Assembly (NCBI GenBank): GCA_021847105.1
Contig: JAJZUT010000001.1
Location: 124,001-188,000 of the forward strand
DNA length: 64,000 nt
Direction: 5' to 3'
DNA from: Pseudomonadota bacterium
GTDB lineage: Bacteria; Pseudomonadota; Gammaproteobacteria; Steroidobacterales; Steroidobacteraceae
Shown: piece by piece, positions 22,549-31,334 of the stretch
Layout: each line of letters begins with the position of its first letter
Numbering within the stretch: position 1 is the first letter of the stretch
Position numbers and translations under genes: made by a program
Notes under the pieces: model-generated
What the model was told of the DNA's origin: nothing
Database searches by the model: none
The model's input: only the letters and a program-made list of their open reading frames with translations

Positions 22549-23208
22549 GTGAGACTGCTGCTGGTTGAAGACGACGCCATGATCGGCGAGGCGATCCGCG
22601 CTGGCCTGCGCCGCGACGGCTTCACCGTGGACTGGGTACACGACGGGGAAACCGCCGAGCAAGTGCTCAAGACCGAGTCCTTCGACGTGCTGCTGCTCGA
22701 CCTCGGCCTGCCGCGCAAAGCCGGCCTCGCGGTACTGAGCGGGCTGCGGGCCCGGGGCGATGCGCTGCCGGTGATCATTCTGACCGCGCGAGATTCGGTC
22801 TCGGACCGTGTCCAGGGACTCGATGCCGGGGCCGACGATTATCTGGTCAAGCCCTTCGACCTCGACGAGCTGGCGGCACGCATCCGGGCATTGCTGCGGC
22901 GCAAGTCGGGGCAGACTGCCCCCGCGATCGAGCACCTCGGCGTGGTGCTCAATCCCGCCGCGCACACCGTACAGCGGGACGGGCAGGACATCGCGCTCTC
23001 GCCACGGGAGTTCGCGCTCCTGCAGCTGCTGATGGAGCGGCCAGGCACCATTCACTCGCGCGAGCGGATCGAAGGGCGCCTGTACGGCTGGGGAGAAGAG
23101 CTCGAGAGCAACGCCATCGAGGTGCATGTACACGGCCTGCGCCGCAAGCTGGGCGCGGACTTCATTCTTACCGTGCGCGGAGTTGGCTACCGGGTGAGAC
23201 CCGCATGA
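22549..23208 (+). CDS. OmpR/PhoB-type response regulator (QseB/PmrA-like)
   Basis: A 219-residue regulator. The receiver domain (1-115) has the acidic pair Asp8-Asp9, phospho-acceptor Asp51 in LLLDLGLP, Thr79 in ILTARD and Lys101 in LVKPFD. The C-terminal winged helix includes SPREFALLQLLM and the end VHVHGLRRKLGADFILTVRGVGYR (in part). The start is GTG. The stop overlaps the kinase start by 4 bp (ATGA), so the two form one operon. The stimulus is unknown; QseB resemblance is by overall family only. Confidence 0.93.
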   Translation: MRLLLVEDDAMIGEAIRAGLRRDGFTVDWVHDGETAEQVLKTESFDVLLLDLGLPRKAGLAVLSGLRARGDALPVIILTARDSVSDRVQGLDAGADDYLVKPFDLDELAARIRALLRRKSGQTAPAIEHLGVVLNPAAHTVQRDGQDIALSPREFALLQLLMERPGTIHSRERIEGRLYGWGEELESNAIEVHVHGLRRKLGADFILTVRGVGYRVRPA

Positions 23209-24530
23209 CCAGCAGCTCGCTGCGGGCGCGCCTGCTCGCCTGGCTGCTCGGCGGCATCGCCGTGGTCGGGCTGTCCGGCGGTCTGGTCGTGTATCACAAC
23301 ACGCTGCGCCAGGCAGACGCGTTCTTTGATTATCATCTGGAGCAGATGGCGCTGCTGCTGCGCGATCAGCCGGTGGAATACCTTTGGCCACTTGAGATTC
23401 CCTCGCGCGCCGCCGCATACGGCTTTGTTGTCCAGGTCTGGACCATCGACGGTCAGCGAATCTGGGCGCCCCCGCACACGGTATTGCCCAACTTCACCAC
23501 CATTGGCTTCTCGACGGTCAAGACCAGCGAGGGCCGCTGGCGCGTTTACGGCGTGGCATCCCCCACACGCGTGATCCAGGTTGCCCAACTGATGCGCGCG
23601 CGGCGTCAGCAGGCGATCCAACTGGCCGTCAAGACGCTTGAGCCGTTCGCCCTGGCGGTACCGATTCTCGGGATCCTGGTCTGGTTTGCCGTCGGGCACG
23701 CGCTCGAACCGCTGCAGCGTCTCGCCAGTTCGGTCAAGGCCCGCCGGGTCACCGCGCTCGAGCCGCTGCCCTCTGCGCAGTTGCCCGATGAAGTGCAACC
23801 GCTGGTGGCGGCACTCAACGATCTGCTCGGCCGCCTCGCCGGCGCTCTGGAGCGCGAGCGCGCGTTCATGGCCGACGCCGCGCACGAGTTGCGCACCCCG
23901 CTCACCGCATTGCACCTGCAGCTCGGGGCGCTCGCGCGCGCCAGCACGGACCGCGAGCGCGCCGAGGCGATGGAGCGACTCGCTGCCGGCGTCCAGCGCT
24001 CCATCCGGCTCGTCGAGCAGTTGCTGTCCCTCGCCCGCCAGGAGCCACGCGCGGAGCCGGCGTACGGGCGGGTCGCACTCGAGGAACTGGCAAGGGACGT
24101 GGTCGCCGAGCTCGTGCCGCTCGCCGACGCGCGCCGGATCGATCTCGGCATCGCCGATGCGCAGCCGGCGGTGGTCCTCGGCGAGCGTGAAGCGCTGGCG
24201 ACGCTGATCCGCAACCTCGTCGACAACGCAGTGCGCTACACGCCGGCAGGTGGCCGCGTGGACGTCTCGGTGGCCCGATCGACGCCGGATGATGGGCGCG
24301 TCGTACTCAAGGTCGCCGACAATGGCCCGGGCATCGCCGCGCAGGAGCGCTCGCGCGTCTTCGACCGCTTCTACCGGCAACCCGGCGTGCAGGCACCGGG
24401 CAGCGGCCTCGGACTTGCCATCGTCAAGGCGATCGCCGATGCGCACGGGGCCGGGATCGAGCTCGACGCCGGCGAGGGTGGTCAGGGCCTCAGCGTGAGC
24501 GTGATATTCACCGCAGCCCCGCCCGCCTGA
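23205..24530 (+). CDS. Sensor histidine kinase (QseC-like)
   Basis: A 441-residue inner-membrane kinase partner of the preceding regulator. There is a membrane segment at about 8-30, a periplasmic sensor of about 115 residues, a second helix at about 145-165 and a HAMP-like linker. The phosphorylated His227 is in MADAAHELRTPLTA. The ATP-binding domain has LIRNLVDNAVRYTPAGG (N box), VADNGPGI (G1) and GSGLGLAIV (G2). It ends 28 bp before the convergent S9-like gene. Confidence 0.93.
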   Translation: MTSSSLRARLLAWLLGGIAVVGLSGGLVVYHNTLRQADAFFDYHLEQMALLLRDQPVEYLWPLEIPSRAAAYGFVVQVWTIDGQRIWAPPHTVLPNFTTIGFSTVKTSEGRWRVYGVASPTRVIQVAQLMRARRQQAIQLAVKTLEPFALAVPILGILVWFAVGHALEPLQRLASSVKARRVTALEPLPSAQLPDEVQPLVAALNDLLGRLAGALERERAFMADAAHELRTPLTALHLQLGALARASTDRERAEAMERLAAGVQRSIRLVEQLLSLARQEPRAEPAYGRVALEELARDVVAELVPLADARRIDLGIADAQPAVVLGEREALATLIRNLVDNAVRYTPAGGRVDVSVARSTPDDGRVVLKVADNGPGIAAQERSRVFDRFYRQPGVQAPGSGLGLAIVKAIADAHGAGIELDAGEGGQGLSVSVIFTAAPPA

Positions 24531-24558
24531 GTCCCCTCGCAGTCGACCGCACGCCCAC

Positions 24559-26487
24559 TCACTTGGCGCGCCGCGCCTTGAGCGCCAGCAAGAACTGCGC
24601 AGTGGCTGCCTGCAGAGTCCGCCGCGCGGCGGGCTCGCCGAAGCGTCGGCCCGCCGCAGGCGCGCTCAGCAGCTCGACCGTCTGGTTGTGAAAGCGCAGC
24701 AGATACGTCAGCTGCTGCGCATCGGCGGCGCGAACCGCGTCGCCGGCCAGTCCCTGCGCGATCAACAGCGGTGAGCGGATGCGAGCCACTTCGCCGAGCG
24801 GGGAGATCCGATGCAGGAAGGCCGCCGTCGACGGGTCGCTCGGATCGCCGATCTCCGCCCGGCGGAAGGCCCGCTGCGTCGCGGGGGCGCGCGAGACGTA
24901 ATCGTCGAGACTCGAGATGCCGTCGATGTCGACGGCCCCCAGCAGATGACCGTCGAAGGTAGCCAGACAATTCACCGCCAGCCAGCCGCCGTAACCCCGC
25001 CCCAGCAACACAATGCGGTGCAGGTCGAACCCCGGCTGCATGCCGATCCACACCATGAGCGAGCCGATGTCCCGGACCGCGTCCTGGCGGTGCGTGCCGG
25101 CCACCAGGGCGCGGAAGCTCCGGCCGTAACCCGATGAGCCGCGCACGTTCGGCGCGATCACCGCATACCCGAGCCGATCGACCACGAATTGCAGGAATGG
25201 CCGCCAGCGCGGACGGAACTGCCCGGCAACGCCCGCATGCAGCACGATCAACACCGGGGCCGGTCCCGATCCCGGCGGCAGATAGACGTAGGCGGAGATC
25301 ATCCGCCACTGTCCGTCGACCCGATCCCAGGTCGGAAAATGCACCAGCCGTGCACGCGCGGGTCCCAGGGGACCGAGCAGCGCGGGCGAGCCGCCCCGCC
25401 AGCGCTGCACCTGGCGCTGATCGGCGTCATAGACGTAGGCGCCGGGGGGCTGCCGACTCGATTGAAACGTGAACCCCAGCCGGTGCCCGGAGTCAAAATG
25501 CAGATTCTCGATCACGCCGTCCTGCAGCCAGGGCACAACGATGTCGAGCTGGGCTTGCCGGTCCCGCACGTGCAGGCGGCTTTGACCATCGACGTCGACC
25601 GTGTACGCGACAAAACGCCCGTCCGGGCTCGCCGCGAATCCTTCGACGTCCCAAGGCAACTGCGCCGAGACGCGCTGCACGCGCCCCGAGAGCGGTGTGA
25701 GCCGCAATAGCTGCTCGTAATCGCTGCGCTGATCGGAAATCACATAGATCGCCGCGCCGCCGGGGGCAAACGCCGCGCTCGCAATCCGCGCGGGCTGCAG
25801 CGGCAGCAGCGTGAGCGCGCCGCTTTTGACGCGGAGCGTGTAGAGCGTCTGCGCATCGGGGCCGGCGTCACGCACCAGCAGCAACCGCCCGCCGTTCGAG
25901 GACCAGTCAAGCAGCCTCCAGCGGCCCGACAGCGCGCCAGCCACCAGGCGCGGCACTCCGGCGTTCACCCGCTGCTCGATGTACACCGCTTCGTCCGTTG
26001 CGCCAGGGGCTGCAGCGAGAAAGGCGATGCGGTTACCGGCGGCAGACCAGAGCGGCGTACCCAGGACCCGCTGTCCCGGGGCGAGCAGCCGGGTCGGCCC
26101 CGCCCCTGGGCGAAGCTGCCATCGCGTGACCCCGTTCGCGCGCTGCGGCCACAGCAATGCATCTCCGAGGCGTGGCACGGCGACGCGGCGAATGCCCCGC
26201 GCCAGATTCGCCAGCACCGTCGGCCGGGACGCCGCGCTGGCGAGACGCTCGAGCAGAATGCGTCGCCCGGTGTGCGCCTCGAGCAGCATCCCACCGCCGG
26301 ACAGCCAGGCGAGAAACCGCTCGCCGCGCCATTGCTCGGCGCCTTGCAGGGCGCGAGCGAGCGCGGGGGTGAGCGGCGGAATGTCGCTCACCGGCGGTAC
26401 GACGGCAGCCGTTGCGCGCGCCGCGAGGTAAATGCCGGCGAGGGCCGCAGCGGCAAGCGCCGGGCGGATCAACTTCGGGGAGGTCAT
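24559..26487 (-). CDS. S9 (prolyl oligopeptidase)-family protein lacking the catalytic residues; predicted pseudoenzyme
   Basis: A 642-residue intact frame with a likely signal peptide (about 1-28), an N-terminal beta-propeller-like region and a C-terminal alpha/beta hydrolase domain of S9 type (YAVIAPNVRGSSGYGRSF at about 441-458). The family's HGGP motif reads HAGV (417-420). The nucleophile motif G-x-S-Y-G-G reads G-R-G-Y-G-G, with Gly at 498 in place of Ser. The HGxxD element reads QGLAGD, so Asp is replaced or shifted, and the GHGF histidine motif reads GRRF (613-616). Every catalytic element is altered while the frame stays open, which suggests a retained non-enzymatic role. Divergent from the metallo-hydrolase gene, starts 35 bp apart. 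Confidence 0.88.
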   Translation of the reverse strand: MTSPKLIRPALAAAALAGIYLAARATAAVVPPVSDIPPLTPALARALQGAEQWRGERFLAWLSGGGMLLEAHTGRRILLERLASAASRPTVLANLARGIRRVAVPRLGDALLWPQRANGVTRWQLRPGAGPTRLLAPGQRVLGTPLWSAAGNRIAFLAAAPGATDEAVYIEQRVNAGVPRLVAGALSGRWRLLDWSSNGGRLLLVRDAGPDAQTLYTLRVKSGALTLLPLQPARIASAAFAPGGAAIYVISDQRSDYEQLLRLTPLSGRVQRVSAQLPWDVEGFAASPDGRFVAYTVDVDGQSRLHVRDRQAQLDIVVPWLQDGVIENLHFDSGHRLGFTFQSSRQPPGAYVYDADQRQVQRWRGGSPALLGPLGPARARLVHFPTWDRVDGQWRMISAYVYLPPGSGPAPVLIVLHAGVAGQFRPRWRPFLQFVVDRLGYAVIAPNVRGSSGYGRSFRALVAGTHRQDAVRDIGSLMVWIGMQPGFDLHRIVLLGRGYGGWLAVNCLATFDGHLLGAVDIDGISSLDDYVSRAPATQRAFRRAEIGDPSDPSTAAFLHRISPLGEVARIRSPLLIAQGLAGDAVRAADAQQLTYLLRFHNQTVELLSAPAAGRRFGEPAARRTLQAATAQFLLALKARRAK

Positions 26488-26522
26488 ATCGCTATGCTAG
26501 CGCAACGGGCTACCATCACGGC

Positions 26523-27494
26523 ATGAGAGACGAGACTGTGCCGCTGCCGACTCCCAGACTGTTGCATCACCCCGACGGCATCACGGCCGTCGACGCCGAA
26601 TATCTGCATCCCGGCCACGCCGCGGCTCACCTGGTGCGCCATGATGGACGCGCCGCATTTGTCGACGTCGGCACCAATCATTCGGTTCCCTACCTGCTCG
26701 CGGCGCTCGCGGCACTCGGCCTCAGACCCGAGGCGGTCGATTACGTCCTGTTGACGCACGTGCACCTGGATCACGCCGGTGGCGCAGGCCAGCTGATGCG
26801 AGCGCTACCGAACGCGGTGTGCGTGCTACACCCGCGGGGTGCACCGCACATGATCGATCCGACGCGGCTCACGGCGGGCTCGCGCGCCGTATACGGCCCG
26901 GAGCGCTTCGAGCGGCTCTACGGGCAAATCGAGCCAATTGCCGCCGAGCGCGTGCACGTCACTCACGACGGCGAGCGGCTGAGCCTCGCGGGACGCCCGT
27001 TCGAGATTCTGCATACCCCGGGGCATGCGCTGCACCACCAGGTATTCGTGGATCTCGCCCACCGCTGCATGTTCACCGGCGACACCTTCGGCATCTCCTA
27101 CCGGGAGCTCGACAGTCCCGCAGGCGCCTTCATTACCCCGACCACCACGCCGACTCAGTTCGACCCGGCACAGATGCGTGCCTCGATCGAGCGGCTCCTC
27201 GGCTATGCGCCCGAGGCGATGTACCTGATGCATTACAGCCGGGTCACCGGCGTACCGCGACTCGCGCAGTCGCTGCTGCAGCAGATTGAGGACCTCGAGC
27301 GCATCGCCCGCGCGAGCGCCAACGCCCCCGATCGCCACGGCGCAATTCAGGCGGCGATGTGGCAGTTGTGGCGCGAACTGGCGCTCCGGCACGGCTGCCC
27401 GGTCAGCGAGACGCGGCTGGCCGAGCTGCTCGCGGGGGACCTGGAGCTGAACACCCAGGGCCTGGTTCACTGGCTGGACACGCGCGCCACCTGA
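26523..27494 (+). CDS. Metallo-beta-lactamase-fold hydrolase, possibly lactonase-like
   Basis: A 323-residue protein from the ATG at 26523. The dinuclear metal motif is intact: THVHLDHAGG with His79, His81, Asp83 and His84, a later His in HTPGHALHH and the Asp of FTGDTFG. Proteins with this build include N-acyl-homoserine lactonases, glyoxalase II-like enzymes and many uncharacterised hydrolases, so the substrate is open. No signal peptide. A C-terminal helical extension (about 240-323) follows the core. It shares a 35-bp divergent start region with the S9-like pseudoenzyme. Confidence 0.85.
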   Translation: MRDETVPLPTPRLLHHPDGITAVDAEYLHPGHAAAHLVRHDGRAAFVDVGTNHSVPYLLAALAALGLRPEAVDYVLLTHVHLDHAGGAGQLMRALPNAVCVLHPRGAPHMIDPTRLTAGSRAVYGPERFERLYGQIEPIAAERVHVTHDGERLSLAGRPFEILHTPGHALHHQVFVDLAHRCMFTGDTFGISYRELDSPAGAFITPTTTPTQFDPAQMRASIERLLGYAPEAMYLMHYSRVTGVPRLAQSLLQQIEDLERIARASANAPDRHGAIQAAMWQLWRELALRHGCPVSETRLAELLAGDLELNTQGLVHWLDTRAT

Positions 27495-27534
27495 AACGCA
27501 GCCTCGGGAGCGCTGACGGGGTCGACGGTGCGTC

Positions 27535-27551
27535 CTTAAGGGTCACTTAAG
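27535..27551. repeat. CTTAAG pair with 11-bp spacing upstream of the Do protease
   Basis: CTTAAG occurs at 27535-27540 and again at 27546-27551, so the two self-complementary hexamers lie 11 bp apart, one helical turn, between the metallo-hydrolase stop and the protease start. It could be a small operator; no matching regulator is known. Confidence 0.35.
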
Positions 27552-27617
27552 ATTGCCCCTCTATGCTGCTCGCCTGGATTCTTTCGCAGAGTGAACATCG
27601 GACTCGCAGAGGCTGCT

Positions 27618-29078
27618 ATGACCATGAGGAAACTGATCCGAAATCCGCTGATTGCCGCCGCGCTCGGCGTGCTGGTCGGGGCCGCGCCACTCGCGGCGCT
27701 GTACGGCGTGCGCGCGGCCGACGCCGCCAACAGCCCCCCTCCGGCAGGCCTGACATCGAGCTCACCGCGCGGTGGGGTGGCAGTTGTTCTGCCGGACTTC
27801 TCCACCCTGGTCAAAAAATATGGCCCGGCGGTGGTGAGCATCCGCGTCATCGAAAAATCATCTGACTCGGGCATGCAGGGTTCGCCGTTCGGCCCGGGCA
27901 GCCCGTTTGCACCGTTCTTCCACAACTTCCCATTCCAGGCGCCGCAGCAGACCCCCATCGAGGGCGAGGGCTCGGGATTCATCATCCGCCCCGACGGTCT
28001 GATTCTCACCAACGCGCATGTGGTCGCCGGCGCGAGCAAGGTGACCGTGCAGCTGCGCAACCGGCGGGAATATCCAGCCAAGATCATCGGCATCGACAAG
28101 GTCTCCGACGTCGCGGTGATCAAGATTGCCGCCAACAACCTGCCGACGGTGCACATCGGGGACTCGAGCGACCTTGAGGTCGGCCAGTGGGTGCTCGCGA
28201 TCGGCGCTCCGTTCGGCTTCGACAACAGCGCCACCGCGGGCATCGTCAGCGCCAAGGGCCGCATGCTGCCGCACTCGAACTACGTGCCGTTCATCCAGAC
28301 GGACGTGCCGATCAATCCCGGCAATTCCGGCGGACCGCTGTTCAATATGCAGGGCCAGGTGGTCGGCATCAACTCGCAGATCTACAGCCGCTCGGGCGGC
28401 TTCATGGGTCTGTCGTTCTCGATTCCGATCAACGTGGCGATGCATGTGGCCGATCAGCTGATCGCCACCGGGCACGTGCGCCGCGGCGAGCTCGGCATCT
28501 ACATTCAGCCGGTCGACCAGGGACTGGCCGACTCCTTCGGGCTGCCCGCGCCGGAAGGTGCGCTCGTGGCGAGCGTCAACCCCAATTCCCCCGCGCAGGC
28601 CGCCGGCATCGAGCCCGGCGATGTCATCATCGCGCTCAACGGCCGAAAGGTTGAGAATTCGAACGATCTGCCGGTGCGCATCGCAAGCCTGCCGCCGGGC
28701 ACGAAGGTGAATCTCACCGTCTGGCGCAATCACGCCGAGCGGCAGGTGATCGCTACGCTGGGCGCCATGGGCACCAAGGCGCTGGCTGCGGCCGGCGGCG
28801 CGCACCAGCCCGGCGGCCGGCTGGGCCTGGTGGTCCGGCCGCTCACGGCCGATGAGCAGCAGCAGGACAACACTCACGGCGGCCTGATGGTGCAGGGCGT
28901 CAGTGGCCCCGCGGAGGACGCCGGCATCCAGCCCGGTGACATCGTCCTCTCGGCCAATGGTGAGCCGGTCTCCACGGCGAGCCAGCTGCAGGCGGCCGTG
29001 GCGAAGTCCAAAGGCCATGTCGCGCTGCTCATTCAGCGTGGCGACACGCGGATCTTCGTGCCGGTCGAGGTGCATTGA
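27618..29078 (+). CDS. Do/DegP-type periplasmic serine protease
   Basis: A trypsin-like protease/chaperone of envelope quality control. From the ATG at 27618, preceded by GCAGAGG with 5-nt spacing, it has 486 residues. An N-terminal signal or anchor sequence (about 9-35) is followed by the protease domain with the triad His134 (TNAHVV), Asp164 (VSDVAV) and Ser237 (NPGNSGGP). Two PDZ domains follow, near 280-375 and 400-480 (GIEPGDVIIALNG and GIQPGDIVLSANG). The triad is intact. DegP, DegQ or MucD identity is not resolved. No sigma-E-type promoter was found. Confidence 0.95.
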   Translation: MTMRKLIRNPLIAAALGVLVGAAPLAALYGVRAADAANSPPPAGLTSSSPRGGVAVVLPDFSTLVKKYGPAVVSIRVIEKSSDSGMQGSPFGPGSPFAPFFHNFPFQAPQQTPIEGEGSGFIIRPDGLILTNAHVVAGASKVTVQLRNRREYPAKIIGIDKVSDVAVIKIAANNLPTVHIGDSSDLEVGQWVLAIGAPFGFDNSATAGIVSAKGRMLPHSNYVPFIQTDVPINPGNSGGPLFNMQGQVVGINSQIYSRSGGFMGLSFSIPINVAMHVADQLIATGHVRRGELGIYIQPVDQGLADSFGLPAPEGALVASVNPNSPAQAAGIEPGDVIIALNGRKVENSNDLPVRIASLPPGTKVNLTVWRNHAERQVIATLGAMGTKALAAAGGAHQPGGRLGLVVRPLTADEQQQDNTHGGLMVQGVSGPAEDAGIQPGDIVLSANGEPVSTASQLQAAVAKSKGHVALLIQRGDTRIFVPVEVH

Positions 29079-29230
29079 TCGGCGGGCGGGCCGAGGCGGT
29101 GCCGAGCGCCGCCCGGCCCGCCCCGAGTCTGACTTGAGACAGGGATCGGCTCATCGCGGCAGACTGAAGGGCGCTGGCGGTCCGCGCCCGGTGCCGCGAA
29201 TGAATCAAGGGCGCGGAGTGCGCCCGGCCG

Positions 29231-29290
29231 ACACCGGTTCCCCGGCCGGTGTGTTGCGGTCCGGGGAGGGCATGCTCCCTCCCCGGACCG
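29231..29290. terminator. Two stem-loops between convergent genes (bidirectional terminator candidate)
   Basis: The first hairpin is ACACCGG (29231-29237) with CCGGTGT (29246-29252). The second is a perfect 14-bp stem, CGGTCCGGGGAGGG (29257-29270) with its complement (29277-29290), around a 6-nt loop. They lie between the stops of the Do protease and the cytochrome c gene. No U-tract is seen on either side, so classical intrinsic termination is uncertain; a 3'-end-stabilising role is also possible. Confidence 0.6.
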
Positions 29291-29320
29291 TGTTGTGAGC
29301 CGGTGGCGCCGGCGAGGGGC

Positions 29321-29989
29321 TCAGTGCGTGGACGACCAGCGCGTATACGGCCGCGGCACCGTGTGCAGGCCGGGCTTGAGGTGACTGAAGTAGGCCGCCA
29401 CCACGCGGATTTGCGCGTTCGTGAGCGAGTGCGCGATCGCATCCATGATCGGGCTTTGCCGGTAGCCAGTCTGATACTCGTGCAGCACCCGGATGAGATA
29501 ACTCTCGTGCTGGCCGGCCAGCGTGGGATACATCGGCGCCACGCCAATCCCATTGCTGCCGTGACACGAGGTGCACACCGCGGCAGCCGCGGGCACCGCC
29601 GATGCGGCGACCGGTTTGGCGGTCACCGGCTTACCGCCGAGATAGGTGGCCGCGTCGGCAATCTGCTGCTCACTGAGCGACAGTGCTTGCAGATGCATCG
29701 TCGGATAGGCGCGCTGACCATTGCGGTATTCGTTCAGCGCGTTTTCAAGGTACGTGACCGACTGGCCCCGCAGCCGCGGCACGGCATAGTCTGGGTAGGC
29801 ATTCCGGTATCCTTTAATGCCGTGACAGCCCAGACAGGTATAGGCAATGATTTTCCCCTGGCGCGCGTTGCCCGTAGGCGGCTGCTGAGCCGATGCCGAG
29901 GTGGCGAAAGCCGCAAGCACCCCTGCGGCGACCGCCAGGACGAGTCGCCGGCCCGAACGCACGTGTGAACATAGCCAAAGTTCCGACAT
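29321..29989 (-). CDS. Diheme cytochrome c (c4-like), exported
   Basis: A periplasmic electron carrier of 222 residues from the ATG at 29989. A signal peptide (about 10-34, ending SASAQ) is followed by two heme sites, CLGCH (52-56) and CTSCH (139-143), each followed by a short class I cytochrome fold with later methionines (PTMHLQALS, QSPIMDAIAHSL) as possible axial ligands. The tandem arrangement resembles cytochrome c4. It stands alone, with no oxidase genes next to it, and a hairpin follows it. Confidence 0.9.
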   Translation of the reverse strand: MSELWLCSHVRSGRRLVLAVAAGVLAAFATSASAQQPPTGNARQGKIIAYTCLGCHGIKGYRNAYPDYAVPRLRGQSVTYLENALNEYRNGQRAYPTMHLQALSLSEQQIADAATYLGGKPVTAKPVAASAVPAAAAVCTSCHGSNGIGVAPMYPTLAGQHESYLIRVLHEYQTGYRQSPIMDAIAHSLTNAQIRVVAAYFSHLKPGLHTVPRPYTRWSSTH

Positions 29990-30070
29990 GGTGATCTCCG
30001 GCTCAGTGCGCAAAGCAGTCTCCGATCTTATCGGACCGGCCACCTGGAACGCCAGCCGGGCGAGCAGATC

Positions 30071-30508
30071 GTGATCGGATTGATCCAGCGGGTCAGCCGG
30101 GCACAGGTAAGCACGCAGGGCCGCCTGCTCGGGCGCATCGACCGCGGCACCCTGGGGCTGATCGGCGTGCGCCGCGGCGATGACCGTGCGGCAGCCGATC
30201 GATTGCTCGAGCGCCTGCTCGCCTATCGGATCTTTCCCGATGCCGCCGGGCGCATGAACGTCGCGCTGCGCGAAGCAGGGGGAGGTCTGCTGCTCGTCCC
30301 GCAGTTCACGCTGGCCGCCGACACCCATAAAGGGACTCGCGCCGGCTTCAGCGCCGCGGCGCCGGCACAGGAAGCGCAGGCGCTGTTTGCCTACCTGGTG
30401 CGTCAGGCCGCAGCGCGGCACGCCCCCGTGGCGAGCGGGGAGTTCGGTGCGGACATGCAGGTCGAGCTGGTCAACGACGGGCCGGTCACGTTCTGGCTGG
30501 AAGGTTGA
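30071..30508 (+). CDS. dtd: D-aminoacyl-tRNA deacylase
   Basis: Removes D-amino acids (and glycine from tRNA-Ala) from mischarged tRNAs. The 145-residue protein begins MIGLIQRVSRAQV after a GTG start and has both family motifs: PQFTLAADTHKGTRAGFSAA (about 77-96; SQ at the start is more usual) and VNDGPVTFWLE at the end. Full length. It is upstream of tatABC in the same direction with a 128-bp gap, so a separate tat promoter is likely. Confidence 0.95.
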   Translation: MIGLIQRVSRAQVSTQGRLLGRIDRGTLGLIGVRRGDDRAAADRLLERLLAYRIFPDAAGRMNVALREAGGGLLLVPQFTLAADTHKGTRAGFSAAAPAQEAQALFAYLVRQAAARHAPVASGEFGADMQVELVNDGPVTFWLEG

Positions 30509-30636
30509 GCCCCTCGCTATGCGGGTTTTTGCGGATGGCCGGACGGGCAAAGTTTCTCGGCTCAGATGGGCCAATTGGCCTATGATGCGGGTCGGCTATT
30601 CCTTTATTTTATTTGCGTAAGCGGAGTCCAGAGCTT

Positions 30637-30891
30637 ATGGATTTCGATTTCAAGACCCTGCTGGTCATTCTGGTCGTCGTGCTGCTGATCTTCGGCGGCA
30701 AGAAACTGCGCACGATCGGCGATGATCTGGGCCATGCCGTGCGGGGTTTCAAGAAGGCGATGAACGAGGGCGACAAGGAGGAGTCCGCCTCGTCCGTCGA
30801 GACCCGGCAGATCCGCTCCGACGGGGCCGACGCCGAGTTCCCCGAGATGAAAAGCGGCGCTCAGGCCCCCAAGGGCGGTCGCAATACCTGA
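30637..30891 (+). CDS. tatA: Sec-independent translocase subunit TatA
   Basis: Forms the variable-size pore of the twin-arginine export system. The 84-residue protein from the ATG at 30637 has the membrane helix at about 6-20 ending [20 protein letters not shown], the standard hinge and amphipathic helix, and an acidic tail. A CGGAG sequence lies about 10 nt upstream. First gene of tatABC. Confidence 0.95.
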   Translation: MDFDFKTLLVILVVVLLIFGGKKLRTIGDDLGHAVRGFKKAMNEGDKEESASSVETRQIRSDGADAEFPEMKSGAQAPKGGRNT

Positions 30892-30983
30892 GGCCCATGG
30901 CGCGGACGGTCCCGGCCTGCGCGGTGCTTCCGGCCGCGGGAGGCGGGGTTTGGGTCCGCGCATGACGTAGCCGCTGAGCAGCC

Positions 30984-31334
30984 ATGTTCGACTTCGGCTT
31001 TTCCGAGATACTGCTCATCTTCGTTCTCGCACTGATCGTGCTGGGTCCGGAGAGGCTGCCCAGCGTGGTCCGCCGCGTCGGCCGCTGGGTGGGGCGCGCG
31101 CGCGCCATGGCGCGACAGCTCCAGGAGCAACTGGAAGAGGAAATCGACCTCGATGGCCGGCGCCGCGCCGCGCCGCCCGAGCCATCGGCCGCACCGCCGG
31201 CGTCCGAGCCCGTGATGGCGCAGAGCGAAGCGGCCACGGCCCCGGGCACGGCAGAAGAACACGGCGCCGCAGCGACCGAGAGCCCGCCGCAGACAGATAC
31301 AGACCGCACCGGCAGCCATGAGCCCCGAGCCTGA
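30984..31334 (+). CDS. tatB: Sec-independent translocase subunit TatB
   Basis: Receptor partner of TatC for twin-arginine signal peptides. It has 116 residues beginning [20 protein letters not shown] with the GPERLP motif at the helix end (about 22-27), then a long basic/acidic amphipathic helix and a low-complexity Ala/Pro/Glu tail. Its 3' end overlaps tatC by 17 bp. Confidence 0.95.
   Translation: MFDFGFSEILLIFVLALIVLGPERLPSVVRRVGRWVGRARAMARQLQEQLEEEIDLDGRRRAAPPEPSAAPPASEPVMAQSEAATAPGTAEEHGAAATESPPQTDTDRTGSHEPRA

Noticed and set aside
23187..24446. Open frame of 419 codons on the minus strand
   Set aside because: Antisense to the histidine kinase gene, which has all its expected motifs.
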